From Pseudalkalibacillus sp051842935 (GTDB lineage: Bacteria; Bacillota; Bacilli; Bacillales; Fictibacillaceae): 64,000 nt of DNA. Under the pieces are notes generated by a model, which was not told the origin of the DNA, searched no databases, and was given only the letters and a program-made list of their open reading frames with translations. How positions within the stretch are numbered: the stretch's first letter is position 1; every line of letters starts with the position of its first letter. The translations under genes were made by a program, and so were the position numbers. The stretch spans positions 3,038,001-3,102,000 of the forward strand of contig NZ_JBPXRR010000001.1 of assembly GCF_051842935.1 (NCBI RefSeq), read 5' to 3'. This document shows, piece after piece, positions 33,915-43,288 of the stretch.

Positions 33915-34811
33915 CTATGCCGCACGGGAGGTCTTTTTTTGTACGGGTTTCGGACGTACATAGCTCAGACTGAACAGTCCGATGCCTGACATGGTCACGA
34001 TTCCCGAACATCCGAGTAATGCGGTCAGGAATGCGATATACAGCTTGTCGATCGCCACTTCTACATTGTCACTAAGTGAAGCAAAAGTACCTGTGATTTC
34101 TAAGTTCGTATCCATCCAATCAATCCCAATGATATGAAACAGAATGACAGACACGAGCAAGGCGATGCCTGTAACCACACATGCACCCGCAAGCCACCGG
34201 ATCGCATGCCTTCTTTTTTCAAGGAGCAGGAAGCTCAATCCGACTAAAATCAATACGACCATGCCACTTATGATGGTGAGCGATGTGATTCGTTCATAAT
34301 AGCTCGCCAGCCGATCTAGGGTTTTTGTTTTGACACTCATAATCGAGGACCACTCGATTTCTTCTACGAACTTGTCGGTATAAATGATTCGGTTCCCCAT
34401 ATTTTCATTGTCATTGATCTGTTCGAGCAAAACAGTCCGGATATCCCTTATATCCAATGGTTCCAACTGTCGATCTCGTTCCAATATGTAATCCCAAATA
34501 TCCTTTTCTATGAAGTGCACCATTTCTTTAATCCTGCCAATGGTCAGTTCCTCTTCCATCACTTCTCCAAAAACGGCATTCAGTTCTTCGTCAGATGTGA
34601 CATCATTCAGTTCTTCGGATTGCTGAAGGGCTTCTGGCAATATATCTTGAAGTTCGGCATACACGCCCGTCCCTTCTAATGCCTCTGTCGTTTCGTAAGG
34701 TTGCATGGCAGTTTGTTTAAAGGCTAGTGAAAAGAAAAACGTTGTAAGCAAAATGAAGACAATTGTATATAGAATGACGGCAGGGATTTGACGCGCTATT
34801 TTTCGAAACAC
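33915..34811 (-). CDS. Membrane protein of unknown function
   Basis: 298 residues. One helix at 10-30, a large external domain of about 140 residues rich in Glu/Asp (ELNDVTSDEELNAVFGEVMEEEL), then three helices (about 176-196, 205-228 and 260-285). The acidic, helical extracytoplasmic loop is the notable feature. No family recognised. It lies 125 bp downstream of the antiporter gene on the same strand, but a terminator separates them. Confidence 0.7.
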   Translation of the reverse strand: MFRKIARQIPAVILYTIVFILLTTFFFSLAFKQTAMQPYETTEALEGTGVYAELQDILPEALQQSEELNDVTSDEELNAVFGEVMEEELTIGRIKEMVHFIEKDIWDYILERDRQLEPLDIRDIRTVLLEQINDNENMGNRIIYTDKFVEEIEWSSIMSVKTKTLDRLASYYERITSLTIISGMVVLILVGLSFLLLEKRRHAIRWLAGACVVTGIALLVSVILFHIIGIDWMDTNLEITGTFASLSDNVEVAIDKLYIAFLTALLGCSGIVTMSGIGLFSLSYVRPKPVQKKTSRAA

Positions 34812-34883
34812 AACAACACTTCCTTATTCTGGGTCTTTCGTTATTGTTCGATTCGTCTGTCAGGAATTCCTTTCTTTGAACGT

Positions 34884-34918
34884 AAAAAGAACGTAGTCGC
34901 CCTACGACGACTACGTTC
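34884..34918 (-). terminator. Intrinsic terminator for the 610-residue antiporter
   Basis: On the minus strand AACGTAGTCG pairs with CGACTACGTT and TTCTTTTT follows. Confidence 0.85.
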
Positions 34919-34935
34919 TCTCTTGAAAGTTTCGT

Positions 34936-36768
34936 TTATAACTTGCCACCCACTGGGTTTTTGGGTTTATCTTTTCCATTATTCGGTGGTCCAAGACTGA
35001 CGATCAGATCGCCGACCACCGGGTTCAATTCCGTTTCCTGTGTATAGAAAAATACTTTTCCTGATTTGATGATGTAGAGCAAGATCGTATCATCATCCCG
35101 CTCTTCCAAGTATTGTTTATAGTTATACTTATCGGTGAGTTTCGTTTTACGGATGACGTGACCGCACTCGACCCGTTTGTTCAACTCTTCCCATGTCGCC
35201 CCTTTACGGAACAAGGTTCTGCCTCCGATTGTATGCACGAGATCTTCCAGATCGTCTATGTGGTCGTTATGCAAGCACAGCTGGTACACATTGTTTCTTC
35301 CGAATTCCGGCACAAAGTTTGTACAGACCAGTGCGTTATAAGAGTCGATTTCAGTCATGGAAATGAGTTGTTCATATGGCGTAAAGTCCAAATGATACTC
35401 GGTATGTTCTGATAAAATCTCCCCATGGTAAGAAGTCACACCTGCTTTACGAGCTGTAATCAGCCTTGCCCATGAAGAATCTGCCACAACCGTCGAAATG
35501 TTCAGCTCTTCGAATGATTTCGCGAGTGCTGTACTGAAGCTGCTCCCGCCGACAATCATCACTCCTGGCTTCCCTTCAACAGCAAGATCAAGCTTCTTCG
35601 CTAAAGGTACGATCGAAAATCCATGAGCCACAACTGTTGCAAACACAAGTGCAAATGTAAGAGGGATGAGAAGATTCGCGTCTTCAAACCCTTGGTCCAT
35701 CAAGACACTGGCAAAATAACCGGAAACCGTCAGGGCTACAATTCCCCTAGGTGCAATCCAACCGATTAAGATTTTTTCTTTAAAGGAAAGTTCAGTTCCC
35801 ATTGTAGAAAGCGCAATGGAAATCGGACGGACGATGAACAACATCAAAATGACAAACAAAATGATGTGCCAATTCAAAATATCCAGCAACGTTTCAATCG
35901 TCAATGATGCAGTCAACATAATGAAGATGGTGGAAATCAACAAGACAGAGATGTTCTCTTTGAAGTTCCGCATATCATCGATGGACGAGATGTGCATATT
36001 CGCAAGCACCACACCCATTACAGTGACGGCTAAAAGACCTGTTTCATGCATGATTTCATCCGAAATTGTGAAACAAGCAATGACGACGGTGAACACCATT
36101 GGGGACTTCAAGAACTCGGCAACATAACCTTGTTCAAACATCCAACCGACGAGCTTCGCACATAACCATCCGAAAAGAGCCGCAAATAAAGACCCTAAGA
36201 AGAAATGAAATAGAATGGTAGCCGTGATCGCTTCATCGGATAAGAATTTGATGATCTCAAATGCAAATACCGCGAGCAAAGCCCCGATCGGGTCTACGAC
36301 AATCCCTTCCCATTTCAGGATCTTCGCAGGTCTTGATTTTAATTTTGCCTGCCTTAAGAGAGGAAGGATGACAGTCGGTCCCGTCACGATGAACAAACCA
36401 CCGATGACAAAGGCGACTGCCCATGAAAGCCCTGCAACGTAGTGAGCTGCCAATGATCCTAGAATCCAGGCGATGAAAGCTCCAACCGTTACAATTCGCA
36501 AAACGGAATGACGAAGTCCTCTCACTTCACGGAAATCCAGGTTCAGACTCCCCTCGAATAATATGATGGCAACTGCAATGGAGATGATCGGATTGAACAA
36601 CTCTCCGAAGTCATCTTTCGGATTCAATATGCCAAGGAAAGGACCAACAATAAGTCCAACTAATGACATCAATACAATTGCAGGGAAACGATATCGCCAA
36701 GCGACCCATTGTGAAAGGACCCCTAATGCGATTGTCAGCATAAGTAAAAATAATAGCGAATCTAGCAT
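34936..36768 (-). CDS. CPA-type cation:proton antiporter with TrkA-N domain
   Basis: 610 residues. Residues 1-390 form about 12 helices of a Na+(K+)/H+ exchanger (FEGSLNLDFREVRGLRHSVLRIVTVGAF, GPTVILPLL, KWEGIVVDPIGALLAVFAFE with the conserved DP pair). Residues about 398-520 are a Rossmann TrkA-N-like module (GVMIVGGSSFSTALAKSFEELNISTVVADSSW), followed by a TrkA-C-like tail. Such a regulatory tail usually senses nucleotides. Together with the antiporter at 5513-6979 it points to active cation homeostasis. Start ATG preceded by AAAAGGAG. Confidence 0.87.
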   Translation of the reverse strand: MLDSLLFLLMLTIALGVLSQWVAWRYRFPAIVLMSLVGLIVGPFLGILNPKDDFGELFNPIISIAVAIILFEGSLNLDFREVRGLRHSVLRIVTVGAFIAWILGSLAAHYVAGLSWAVAFVIGGLFIVTGPTVILPLLRQAKLKSRPAKILKWEGIVVDPIGALLAVFAFEIIKFLSDEAITATILFHFFLGSLFAALFGWLCAKLVGWMFEQGYVAEFLKSPMVFTVVIACFTISDEIMHETGLLAVTVMGVVLANMHISSIDDMRNFKENISVLLISTIFIMLTASLTIETLLDILNWHIILFVILMLFIVRPISIALSTMGTELSFKEKILIGWIAPRGIVALTVSGYFASVLMDQGFEDANLLIPLTFALVFATVVAHGFSIVPLAKKLDLAVEGKPGVMIVGGSSFSTALAKSFEELNISTVVADSSWARLITARKAGVTSYHGEILSEHTEYHLDFTPYEQLISMTEIDSYNALVCTNFVPEFGRNNVYQLCLHNDHIDDLEDLVHTIGGRTLFRKGATWEELNKRVECGHVIRKTKLTDKYNYKQYLEERDDDTILLYIIKSGKVFFYTQETELNPVVGDLIVSLGPPNNGKDKPKNPVGGKL

Positions 36769-36814
36769 CCGTTTACTCCTTTTAGGTTCTCATTCATTCG
36801 TTGTATAAAAGTGA

Positions 36815-36835
36815 AGAAAACTTGGCAGAGCCAAG
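36815..36835 (-). promoter_or_regulatory. Leader hairpin upstream of the 610-residue antiporter
   Basis: On the minus strand CTTGGC-tct-GCCAAG (36821-36835) is followed by TTTTCTTC, terminator-like, about 50 bp before the ATG with no other minus-strand gene ahead. It may be a weak attenuator or part of a leader RNA. No known riboswitch class was recognised. Confidence 0.35.
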
Positions 36836-37064
36836 CCTTATCCGCCGGTTGAGACTTAATGGCATATCTTCATTGTCCCTCACCAGAACAAAATATACTC
36901 AGTTGTTTATGAACCTTTTCATAAATTATACATGACTCAAGAAATACGTCACCTATTTTATCTTGTCGAAAAGAGAAAAAGCTATCATTTTCGCTTAAAT
37001 TTTTTGTAACTTTTTTGTGTCTGTTAAAAGAACTATAATTCTTCATTTGCACAGGATGTGCTGG

Positions 37065-37158
37065 CTTCGACTAGTCGAAGATCCTTAAGTTATATGTACA
37101 GTTTACTGCGGGTCTCGCTTGGCTCGCTTTTTCCGCAGTAGATTTCCAATCAACTTTA
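37065..37158. repeat. Palindrome plus truncated copy of the intergenic repeat
   Basis: A perfect 16-bp palindrome CTTCGACTAGTCGAAG (37065-37080) lies next to ACTGCGG...CCGCAGT (37105-37139) and a segment GTCTCGC...CCAATCAACTT resembling the right end of the element at 23875-24003. The remaining part of the 36769-37227 gap contains only the leader hairpin and the desaturase terminator. Confidence 0.45.
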
Positions 37159-37183
37159 TTTATAAAACACTAATCCTATTTTT

Positions 37184-37221
37184 TAAAAACAAGAGAACTG
37201 GCCCTTATGGGTCAGTTCTCC
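37184..37221 (-). terminator. Intrinsic terminator for the desaturase gene
   Basis: GAGAACTGgCCC pairs with GGGtCAGTTCTC; minus-strand T run (TTGTTTTT) follows. Confidence 0.8.
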
Positions 37222-37227
37222 ATTTTG

Positions 37228-38289
37228 TTATCTCAATTTCAATTTGGTTCTTCTGATTTTCAAGTTCTTCGGGTTCAGGCCATTTCCGAGCGAACCGAAC
37301 AAATTCCCTTTGTGCGGGTCGATGAATTCCTTATCGTGGTAGTACACACGTGGGGTTTTCAATAACGCAATCAACGCTTTACCGAAAGGCATCTCGTGAT
37401 AGCGCTCTGGCCACCTCTGTTTGATCTGCTCCTTCACCATTGGATAGAACTTAGGACTCATCCCTGGGAACAAATGATGTTCCGTATGGTAGGAGAAATT
37501 GAAATGAAGCACGTCCACCCATTTAGGTGTTGTGACTGTCAGGCTGTTTGCCAACGGATCATTGACCGGTACGAGCGGGTTCAACCTGTGGTTGGTCGAA
37601 ATGTAGGCCATTACGATGAAGTTGGCAATCAATAGCGGCAGAAGGAACGCAAACAACCATTTTACAAAACCGATCAAAAGTAGAAGCCCAATCCAAGTCG
37701 CCCAAGGAAGAATGGCTTCCAACCAAACGGCGGGTTGTTTTTTCGGTTTGAACTCTTTCACGTAGACCGTGAACATTTTCAAGGAATGGAGCGTGAACAT
37801 CAAAGCAAGTGACGCGAAACTTGAAAGAGCACGAATGGAAAACGGAACACGATAAATCCATCTCATAAACCGGCTCTTCTTAAATTTCTGCATACTCGGC
37901 CACGCGTCCGGATCCTTCTCTTCGTCTTGCGTATGGACGTGGTGCGTCAAGTTGTGCCACTTTCTCCATAGCTTCGGTCCAGTGGTCAATGGCCAAAAAG
38001 CAATTGCACCAAGTAAATCTCGTAGCCATGGTTTCCGTACGACTGTACCATGCAGGATTTCATGCCCTAAGAAGCCAAGTCCTGCAAAGCTTGAACCTAG
38101 AATGAAGCTGATCATCAGGTTCACCCATATATTCAAATCAAAAAAGATGATCGATACAAAGCTTGCTATGACGATCAGTAAATAAGCTAGTCCTCCAAAC
38201 AATCTTGTAGGAACAGGCTTAAATGCATTTTTTGGTAAGTGAGGAGCAATACGTGCAGCATACCAACCAAATGAATGATATTCCTTCAT
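37228..38289 (-). CDS. Membrane fatty-acid desaturase
   Basis: 353 residues from ATG at 38289, nine bases after AAAGG. Three histidine boxes bind the di-iron centre: HEILH (about residue 76), HNLTHH (about 112) and HTEHH (about 271), with NHR near 225. Four to six membrane helices. The family introduces double bonds into acyl lipids with O2 and an electron donor and adjusts membrane fluidity. It differs from B. subtilis Des (no HDCCHQ box), and closer relatives are the HEILHGT-type desaturases. Neither a DesKR pair nor a ferredoxin is adjacent. Confidence 0.88.
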   Translation of the reverse strand: MKEYHSFGWYAARIAPHLPKNAFKPVPTRLFGGLAYLLIVIASFVSIIFFDLNIWVNLMISFILGSSFAGLGFLGHEILHGTVVRKPWLRDLLGAIAFWPLTTGPKLWRKWHNLTHHVHTQDEEKDPDAWPSMQKFKKSRFMRWIYRVPFSIRALSSFASLALMFTLHSLKMFTVYVKEFKPKKQPAVWLEAILPWATWIGLLLLIGFVKWLFAFLLPLLIANFIVMAYISTNHRLNPLVPVNDPLANSLTVTTPKWVDVLHFNFSYHTEHHLFPGMSPKFYPMVKEQIKQRWPERYHEMPFGKALIALLKTPRVYYHDKEFIDPHKGNLFGSLGNGLNPKNLKIRRTKLKLR

Positions 38290-38555
38290 TTCAACATCCC
38301 TTTCTGATGATGTAACCTCTTGACCGTCGTGTGAAATGGTACGCACACTCCAAATTATTTCTCTATCTATGAAAGATCTATACACCATTAAAATTTTTTT
38401 ATTGAACTTCGTTAAAGCTAACAGTCTTTACAACGAGTTGTCAATCCATAATTATTACCAGCTAATAAGATTAGATACTATTTTCTCACGTCTTACATGA
38501 AATTCTTTCTTTCGGAAAAATTATAAGGTGAATCTGATTACATAGGAGGAAGAAC

Positions 38556-40097
38556 ATGACGAGCACAAAAAACTTCCCGCAATTCCCTGAACCGATTTGG
38601 AATGAGGATACGACGCTGCCGAAGTTCGGTCCCTTGAATGGCAATAAATCAGTTGATGTCGCCATTGTCGGAGCAGGCATCACTGGTATAACCACCGCTT
38701 ATCTCCTATCAAAAGCAGGCATGACCGTAGCATTGATCGATGCAGGTCCACTGGTGAATGGGACAACCAGTCACACAACCGCAAAAGTAACTGCTCAGCA
38801 CGATATGATCTATGACGAATTGATTAGTCATATTGGAAAAGAAAAAGCAAAACTCTATTACGAAGCAAATATGGAAGGGCTGGAGTTCATAGAGGCGATC
38901 ATCCGCGAAAAAGGCATTGATTGTGGTTTCACACGAGAAGACGCGTATCTCTATGCAACCACCGACTCTTCTCATCAAAAACTGAAAAAAGAATTTGCAG
39001 CCTATCAGAAGCTAGGAATCGATGGGGACCTGGTTAGTGATATTCCATTTAACATCGATGTGAAATCTGCCCTTGTGATGAAAAACCAGGCTCAGTTCCA
39101 TCCTCTCAAATACCTGATTCCGCTTATTCAAGACATCCATGCTTCCGGGGGATCCATTTATGAGAACACGACAGCGGTCGATATCCAGACGAACAACAGC
39201 CAACCTGTCGTCGTCACGAAACAAGGCTGGAAAATCACTTGTAATGCTGTCGTTACAAGCTCTCATTTCCCTTTCTTTGATGGTAGAGGCTTTTATTTTA
39301 CTAGGATGCATGCTGAAAAATCCTACGTATTGGCGGTTAAAGCAGAAAAAGAATATCCAGGCGGCATGTACTTGTGTGTCGATCAACCGACCCGTTCTCT
39401 AAGGTACACGACAATAAACGGGGAAAACTACATCCTTGTTGGTGGTGAAAGCCACAAGACCGGTCAGGGCATCAACACGATCAAGCACTATGAAGCCTTA
39501 CAGGAATGGGCACAAAACACCCTTGGCGTTAAACAGATCCCGTACCGCTGGTCGACACAGGACTTAATTACCATTGATAACATTCCATACATCGGTCGAA
39601 TCAGTTCAAAGCATGACAATATCTATGTAGCTACCGGTTACCGAAAGTGGGGAATGACCACCAGTGCCGTTGCAGCAAAATTGCTCACCGACCTAGTCAT
39701 GAGACAGGATAATCGATTTAAAGATGTTTTTACCCCGTCCAGATTTTTAGCGGATCCAGGTCTGAAAGACTTCATCGTGCAAAACGCAGATGTTGCCGGG
39801 CACTTCATTACTGGTAAATTGGGAATGAAGCATAAGAAAATCGAAGAATTGTCTAATGATGAAGGTGCTGTTGTCAAAGTAAAAGGAAAAAGAACAGGTG
39901 CATATAAGGATGAAAACGGATATCTCCATCTGGTGGATACGACATGTACCCATCTGGGCTGCGAGTGTGAATGGAACAGCGGCGATCGAACCTGGGATTG
40001 TCCTTGCCACGGTTCCCGATTCTCCTATGATGGGGACGTTGTGGAAGGTCCTGCAGAGATGCCGCTCAAGAAAGTTTCACTTGACCAGCAACCTTAA
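38556..40097 (+). CDS. FAD-dependent oxidoreductase with C-terminal Rieske domain (YhfW-like)
   Basis: 513 residues. N-terminal FAD loop VAIVGAGITGITTAYLL (about 34-50) and DAO-type domain; the C-terminal Rieske [2Fe-2S] domain has CTHLGCECEW...DCPCHGSRF (about 465-490), the C-x-H/C-x-x-H ligand set. Architecture equals B. subtilis YhfW. An RYTTINGENYILVGGESHKTG segment resembles glycine-oxidase/sarcosine-oxidase flavoproteins, but the substrate is unknown. Strong SD GGAGGAAG. A BCCT transporter follows 82 bp downstream with its own promoter candidate; both could serve N-methyl-compound metabolism. Confidence 0.9.
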   Translation: MTSTKNFPQFPEPIWNEDTTLPKFGPLNGNKSVDVAIVGAGITGITTAYLLSKAGMTVALIDAGPLVNGTTSHTTAKVTAQHDMIYDELISHIGKEKAKLYYEANMEGLEFIEAIIREKGIDCGFTREDAYLYATTDSSHQKLKKEFAAYQKLGIDGDLVSDIPFNIDVKSALVMKNQAQFHPLKYLIPLIQDIHASGGSIYENTTAVDIQTNNSQPVVVTKQGWKITCNAVVTSSHFPFFDGRGFYFTRMHAEKSYVLAVKAEKEYPGGMYLCVDQPTRSLRYTTINGENYILVGGESHKTGQGINTIKHYEALQEWAQNTLGVKQIPYRWSTQDLITIDNIPYIGRISSKHDNIYVATGYRKWGMTTSAVAAKLLTDLVMRQDNRFKDVFTPSRFLADPGLKDFIVQNADVAGHFITGKLGMKHKKIEELSNDEGAVVKVKGKRTGAYKDENGYLHLVDTTCTHLGCECEWNSGDRTWDCPCHGSRFSYDGDVVEGPAEMPLKKVSLDQQP

Positions 40098-40115
40098 GTC
40101 CTTTCACTAATAAGA

Positions 40116-40141
40116 GGATTATTTCCTACTTAATAGGGTAT
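40116..40141 (+). promoter_or_regulatory. Possible sigma-B promoter of the BCCT gene
   Basis: GGGTAT (40136-40141) is a perfect sigma-B -10; GGATTA 14 bases upstream only partly resembles the -35 GTTTAA. opuD and opuE are stress induced in B. subtilis. Confidence 0.3.
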
Positions 40142-40179
40142 TAGTATAGATAGAAATTACTACAAATCGGAGGGTTACA

Positions 40180-41745
40180 ATGAAACAGGTATCAAGTGTT
40201 TTCTGGATATCAATAGTTATTGCTGTCATATTCGTCATCTGGGGTGCGATAATCCCTGAAAACTTGATCAATACGATGAGTGCCACCCAATCTTTTTTCA
40301 TGAAAAGTTTTGGATGGTTCTATCAGCTTTCTGCTACTTTCTTCCTTGTATTCGCCCTGTTTTTGATTTTTAGCCGGTATGGGAAGATTAAGCTCGGAAA
40401 GGAAGAAGACAAACCTGAATTCAGCCGGCCTACATGGTTTGCCATGTTGTTCAGTGCGGGAATGGGTATCGGTCTTCTCTTCTTCGGAGTTTCGGAACCG
40501 ATTTCACACTTTGCGAATCCCCCTATCGGTGAAGGAGGAACAAGTGAGGCTGCGAAAAACGCACTTCAATACACCTACTTGCACTGGGGATTCCATGCCT
40601 GGGCAATCTATGCAATCGTTGCCTTAGCACTTGCTTACTACAAGTTCAGAAAAGGTTATCCCGGTCTTGTCAGTGCTACATTAATTCCGATACTTGGAGA
40701 TAAAGCGAAAGGTCCAATCGGAATCATCATTGATATCATAGCGGTCATAGCTACATTGTTCGGTGTTGCCGCATCGCTCGGGTTAGGAGCTGCCCAGATC
40801 AATGGGGGTCTCAGTTACCTCACAGGCGTTCCGAACAATTTCACGATCCAATTTACAATCGTCGCCATCGTCACAGTGTTATTCTTGATTTCTGCAGCAA
40901 CTGGAATCAAGAGAGGAATCAAATGGTTAAGTAACGCAAACCTTGGATTGGCTCTGATTTTATTCATTGTCTTCATTTTCCTTGCACCTACTGTGTTCGT
41001 GCTCGATTTGTTCACGACAACACTGGGTGGTTATGTACAGAACTTAGCCAGCATGGGATTGAGACTTGCACCATTCAGTGAGGACAATGCTACATGGTTG
41101 CAGTCTTGGACCATTTTCTACTGGGCATGGTGGATTGCCTGGGCACCGTTTGTCGGGACGTTCATTGCACGTGTTTCCAGAGGTAGAACCATCAGAGAAT
41201 TCATTACTGCTGTCCTGATCATCCCTACCCTCGTCTGTGCATTCTGGTTTGCTATTTTCGGTGGAACAGGGATCTACATGGAATACAACCTAGGTCTAGA
41301 TGTATCAGGACAAGCTTTAGAAACGGCATTGTTCTTTGTATATGAACAATTACCATTCACGATCATCCTCGTTGTGGTTACGCTGTTGTTGATTCTTACA
41401 TTCTTCATCACTTCAGCAGACTCTGCAACATTCGTTCTGGGTATGCAAACGACTTACGGAAGTATCGATCCACCTACCATTGTCAAAATCGTGTTAGGTC
41501 TCGTACTATCTGCTTCTGCAGTCGTGTTGATGTTCACGGGAGGACTACAGGGCTTCCAGTCCGCCATCATCATCAGTGCCTTCCCGTTAGGAGTCGTACT
41601 GTTGTTCACTTCTTACGCTCTCGTCAAAGCCTTCAGTGCTGACTTGAAAGCATCGCGACAAGAACAAGGGCAAAAGGAAAAAGTGAGAGGAAAAATCCGG
41701 GCTACTTTAAGAAGGAGCCGAGTGAAACCGAAAGAAAATAACTAA
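40180..41745 (+). CDS. opuD: BCCT-family glycine betaine transporter (OpuD-like)
   Basis: 521 residues, twelve helices. The family signature FYWAWWIAWAPFVGTFIARVSRGRTIREF and MLFSAGMGIGLLFFGVSEPISHF are intact; a Trp-rich box (WAWWIAW) forms the betaine cage. Takes up glycine betaine with Na+ for osmoprotection. The C-terminal tail is strongly basic (KVRGKIRATLRRSRVKPKENN), as in osmosensing BCCT carriers. SD CGGAGGG. Confidence 0.88.
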   Translation: MKQVSSVFWISIVIAVIFVIWGAIIPENLINTMSATQSFFMKSFGWFYQLSATFFLVFALFLIFSRYGKIKLGKEEDKPEFSRPTWFAMLFSAGMGIGLLFFGVSEPISHFANPPIGEGGTSEAAKNALQYTYLHWGFHAWAIYAIVALALAYYKFRKGYPGLVSATLIPILGDKAKGPIGIIIDIIAVIATLFGVAASLGLGAAQINGGLSYLTGVPNNFTIQFTIVAIVTVLFLISAATGIKRGIKWLSNANLGLALILFIVFIFLAPTVFVLDLFTTTLGGYVQNLASMGLRLAPFSEDNATWLQSWTIFYWAWWIAWAPFVGTFIARVSRGRTIREFITAVLIIPTLVCAFWFAIFGGTGIYMEYNLGLDVSGQALETALFFVYEQLPFTIILVVVTLLLILTFFITSADSATFVLGMQTTYGSIDPPTIVKIVLGLVLSASAVVLMFTGGLQGFQSAIIISAFPLGVVLLFTSYALVKAFSADLKASRQEQGQKEKVRGKIRATLRRSRVKPKENN

Positions 41746-41756
41746 AAAAGTAATCT

Positions 41757-41790
41757 CACAGGTGATCCGCTTCTAGGATCACCTGTTTTA
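41757..41790 (+). terminator. Intrinsic terminator after opuD
   Basis: ACAGGTGATCC pairs with GGATCACCTGT, then TTTT. Confidence 0.9.
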
Positions 41791-41893
41791 GTTTGACGAA
41801 AAACAGCGAAATATGGACTATTTAAAGGAACGATGATCTCCATCCTTTATTACTAAAGTTCAGTATCCGAGTAATCGAAAAAAGGATTTGAAG

Positions 41894-42007
41894 GTGCAAA
41901 AACGAAGTAAAAGAGATGAGATGGTTTTGAAAGCAATGTATGAATACCCTTTGGACAATGAAAGACAAATTTTAACGGATGAGGTCAGTTTATGTGGATT
42001 ATTGTAA
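41894..42007 (+). CDS. Small upstream ORF overlapping the kinase start (37 residues)
   Basis: GTG start seven bases after AAAGGA; the product (KRSKRDEMVLKAMYEYPLDNERQ...) is charged and helical, and its stop lies 16 bp inside the kinase gene, as expected for translational coupling. Could be chance; no homology recognised. Confidence 0.3.
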   Translation: MQKRSKRDEMVLKAMYEYPLDNERQILTDEVSLCGLL

Positions 42008-43257
42008 AAGACATTCTCGTCAATGTTCTTTTCATCCTATTCCCCACTCTTTTTTATATCGTCTTCATGCGTGAAGATGAACAAGTGCGGGGAAAGATTT
42101 TTGTGTCTAAATTTTTCTTAACGTTGATCCTGTCGCTCGTTCTGACAATGTCATTACCAGCCGTCTATTCAGAAGAATTCAAGTATGATCTTCGAATTAT
42201 ACCTATCATCATCGCGTACATGTATGGCGGTGCCTTTCCTGGGGTGTCATTGACGATCGCGATGTTTGGTTTGACATATGTACTTACACCTGAGGATTTC
42301 ATGCCAACAGTAGGGAATTATGTGATTGCCTCTGTTGTGTTGATTCTTTTACATAAGATTTATCACCGACAATCGAACAAATATAAAATCTTGATCCTGT
42401 CTTGTTTTTATCTTGTCATCGCTTCGACTAGGACGCTATATCTCATTACAAGCGGCAATACAGAACAGATGGTATTGAATATCCTTTTATCCATCATCAC
42501 CTTGATCACGCTCATATGTGTGATAGCCTTGATTGAAACCTTGCGAAAACAGCTGAGCTTGAATCGTGAGCTGGAACATGTCGAGAAGATGAACGCCATC
42601 AGTCAATTGGCAGCTTCCGTTGCACATGAAATCCGGAACCCGATGACAACCGTCAGAGGTTTCTTGCAAATCCTGAGCAACAGCAAACATATACCAGAGT
42701 CGGATCGCTCATTCATCTCGATTTCGATTGAAGAGCTCGATCGCGCGCAAATGATCATTAACGAGTATTTGTCGCTATCGAGACCGACACAAAGCTCCTT
42801 TGAAGTCATTGACTTTACGAAAGTGTTGAATGATTCTGTACAAGTCATTTCCACCTATGCAATCATCAACAATGTCGAAATCTCCAAAGCGATTGATGAC
42901 GATTTGAAAGTAAAGTGTTTTAAACATGAGGTTCAGCAAGTATTGATCAATATAATGAAAAACGGCATTGAATCGATAGATAGTTCCGGTAAAATGCATG
43001 TGTCTGCTACCCGGCAGGGCAAATCGATCAGAGTGACGATACAGGACAATGGATGCGGGATTCCGAAGGATCAGTTAAAACGTCTCGGAACCCCTTATTT
43101 GTCGACAAAAGATCAAGGAACAGGACTCGGGCTGACGGTAAGCTTCGAGATCATCCGTCGGATGAGAGGTACGATCGATGTCCAGAGCCAAATCAACCAA
43201 GGTACGACTTTCACGATTTCATTGCCGAGCACAATGGATAACCATGAAGAAGCATAA
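41992..43257 (+). CDS. KinB-like membrane sensor histidine kinase
   Basis: 421 residues. Six transmembrane helices in residues 5-182, with the 5TMR-LYT-like stretch PIIIAYMYGGAFPGVSLTIAMFGLTYV; then the HisKA domain with phospho-acceptor His212 (SVAHEIRNPMTTVRGFLQIL), N-box QVLINIMKNGIES, G1 DNGCGIP and G2 GTGLGL. Size and topology equal sporulation kinase KinB, which feeds the Spo0F phosphorelay. No kapB or response regulator follows, so the assignment to the phosphorelay is an inference. SD GAGGT. Confidence 0.85.
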   Translation: MWIIVKDILVNVLFILFPTLFYIVFMREDEQVRGKIFVSKFFLTLILSLVLTMSLPAVYSEEFKYDLRIIPIIIAYMYGGAFPGVSLTIAMFGLTYVLTPEDFMPTVGNYVIASVVLILLHKIYHRQSNKYKILILSCFYLVIASTRTLYLITSGNTEQMVLNILLSIITLITLICVIALIETLRKQLSLNRELEHVEKMNAISQLAASVAHEIRNPMTTVRGFLQILSNSKHIPESDRSFISISIEELDRAQMIINEYLSLSRPTQSSFEVIDFTKVLNDSVQVISTYAIINNVEISKAIDDDLKVKCFKHEVQQVLINIMKNGIESIDSSGKMHVSATRQGKSIRVTIQDNGCGIPKDQLKRLGTPYLSTKDQGTGLGLTVSFEIIRRMRGTIDVQSQINQGTTFTISLPSTMDNHEEA

Positions 43258-43288
43258 GAGGCTGAGCCGATGGCTCAACCTCTTTTTT
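43257..43288 (+). terminator. Intrinsic terminator after the kinase
   Basis: AGAGGCTGAGCC pairs with GGCTCAACCTCT followed by Ts; it overlaps the stop codon of the convergent ABC-F gene. Confidence 0.85.

Noticed and set aside
36870..37052. 60-codon minus-strand frame in the antiporter-desaturase gap
   Set aside because: No SD, low-complexity K/N/F/S composition, no family resemblance.
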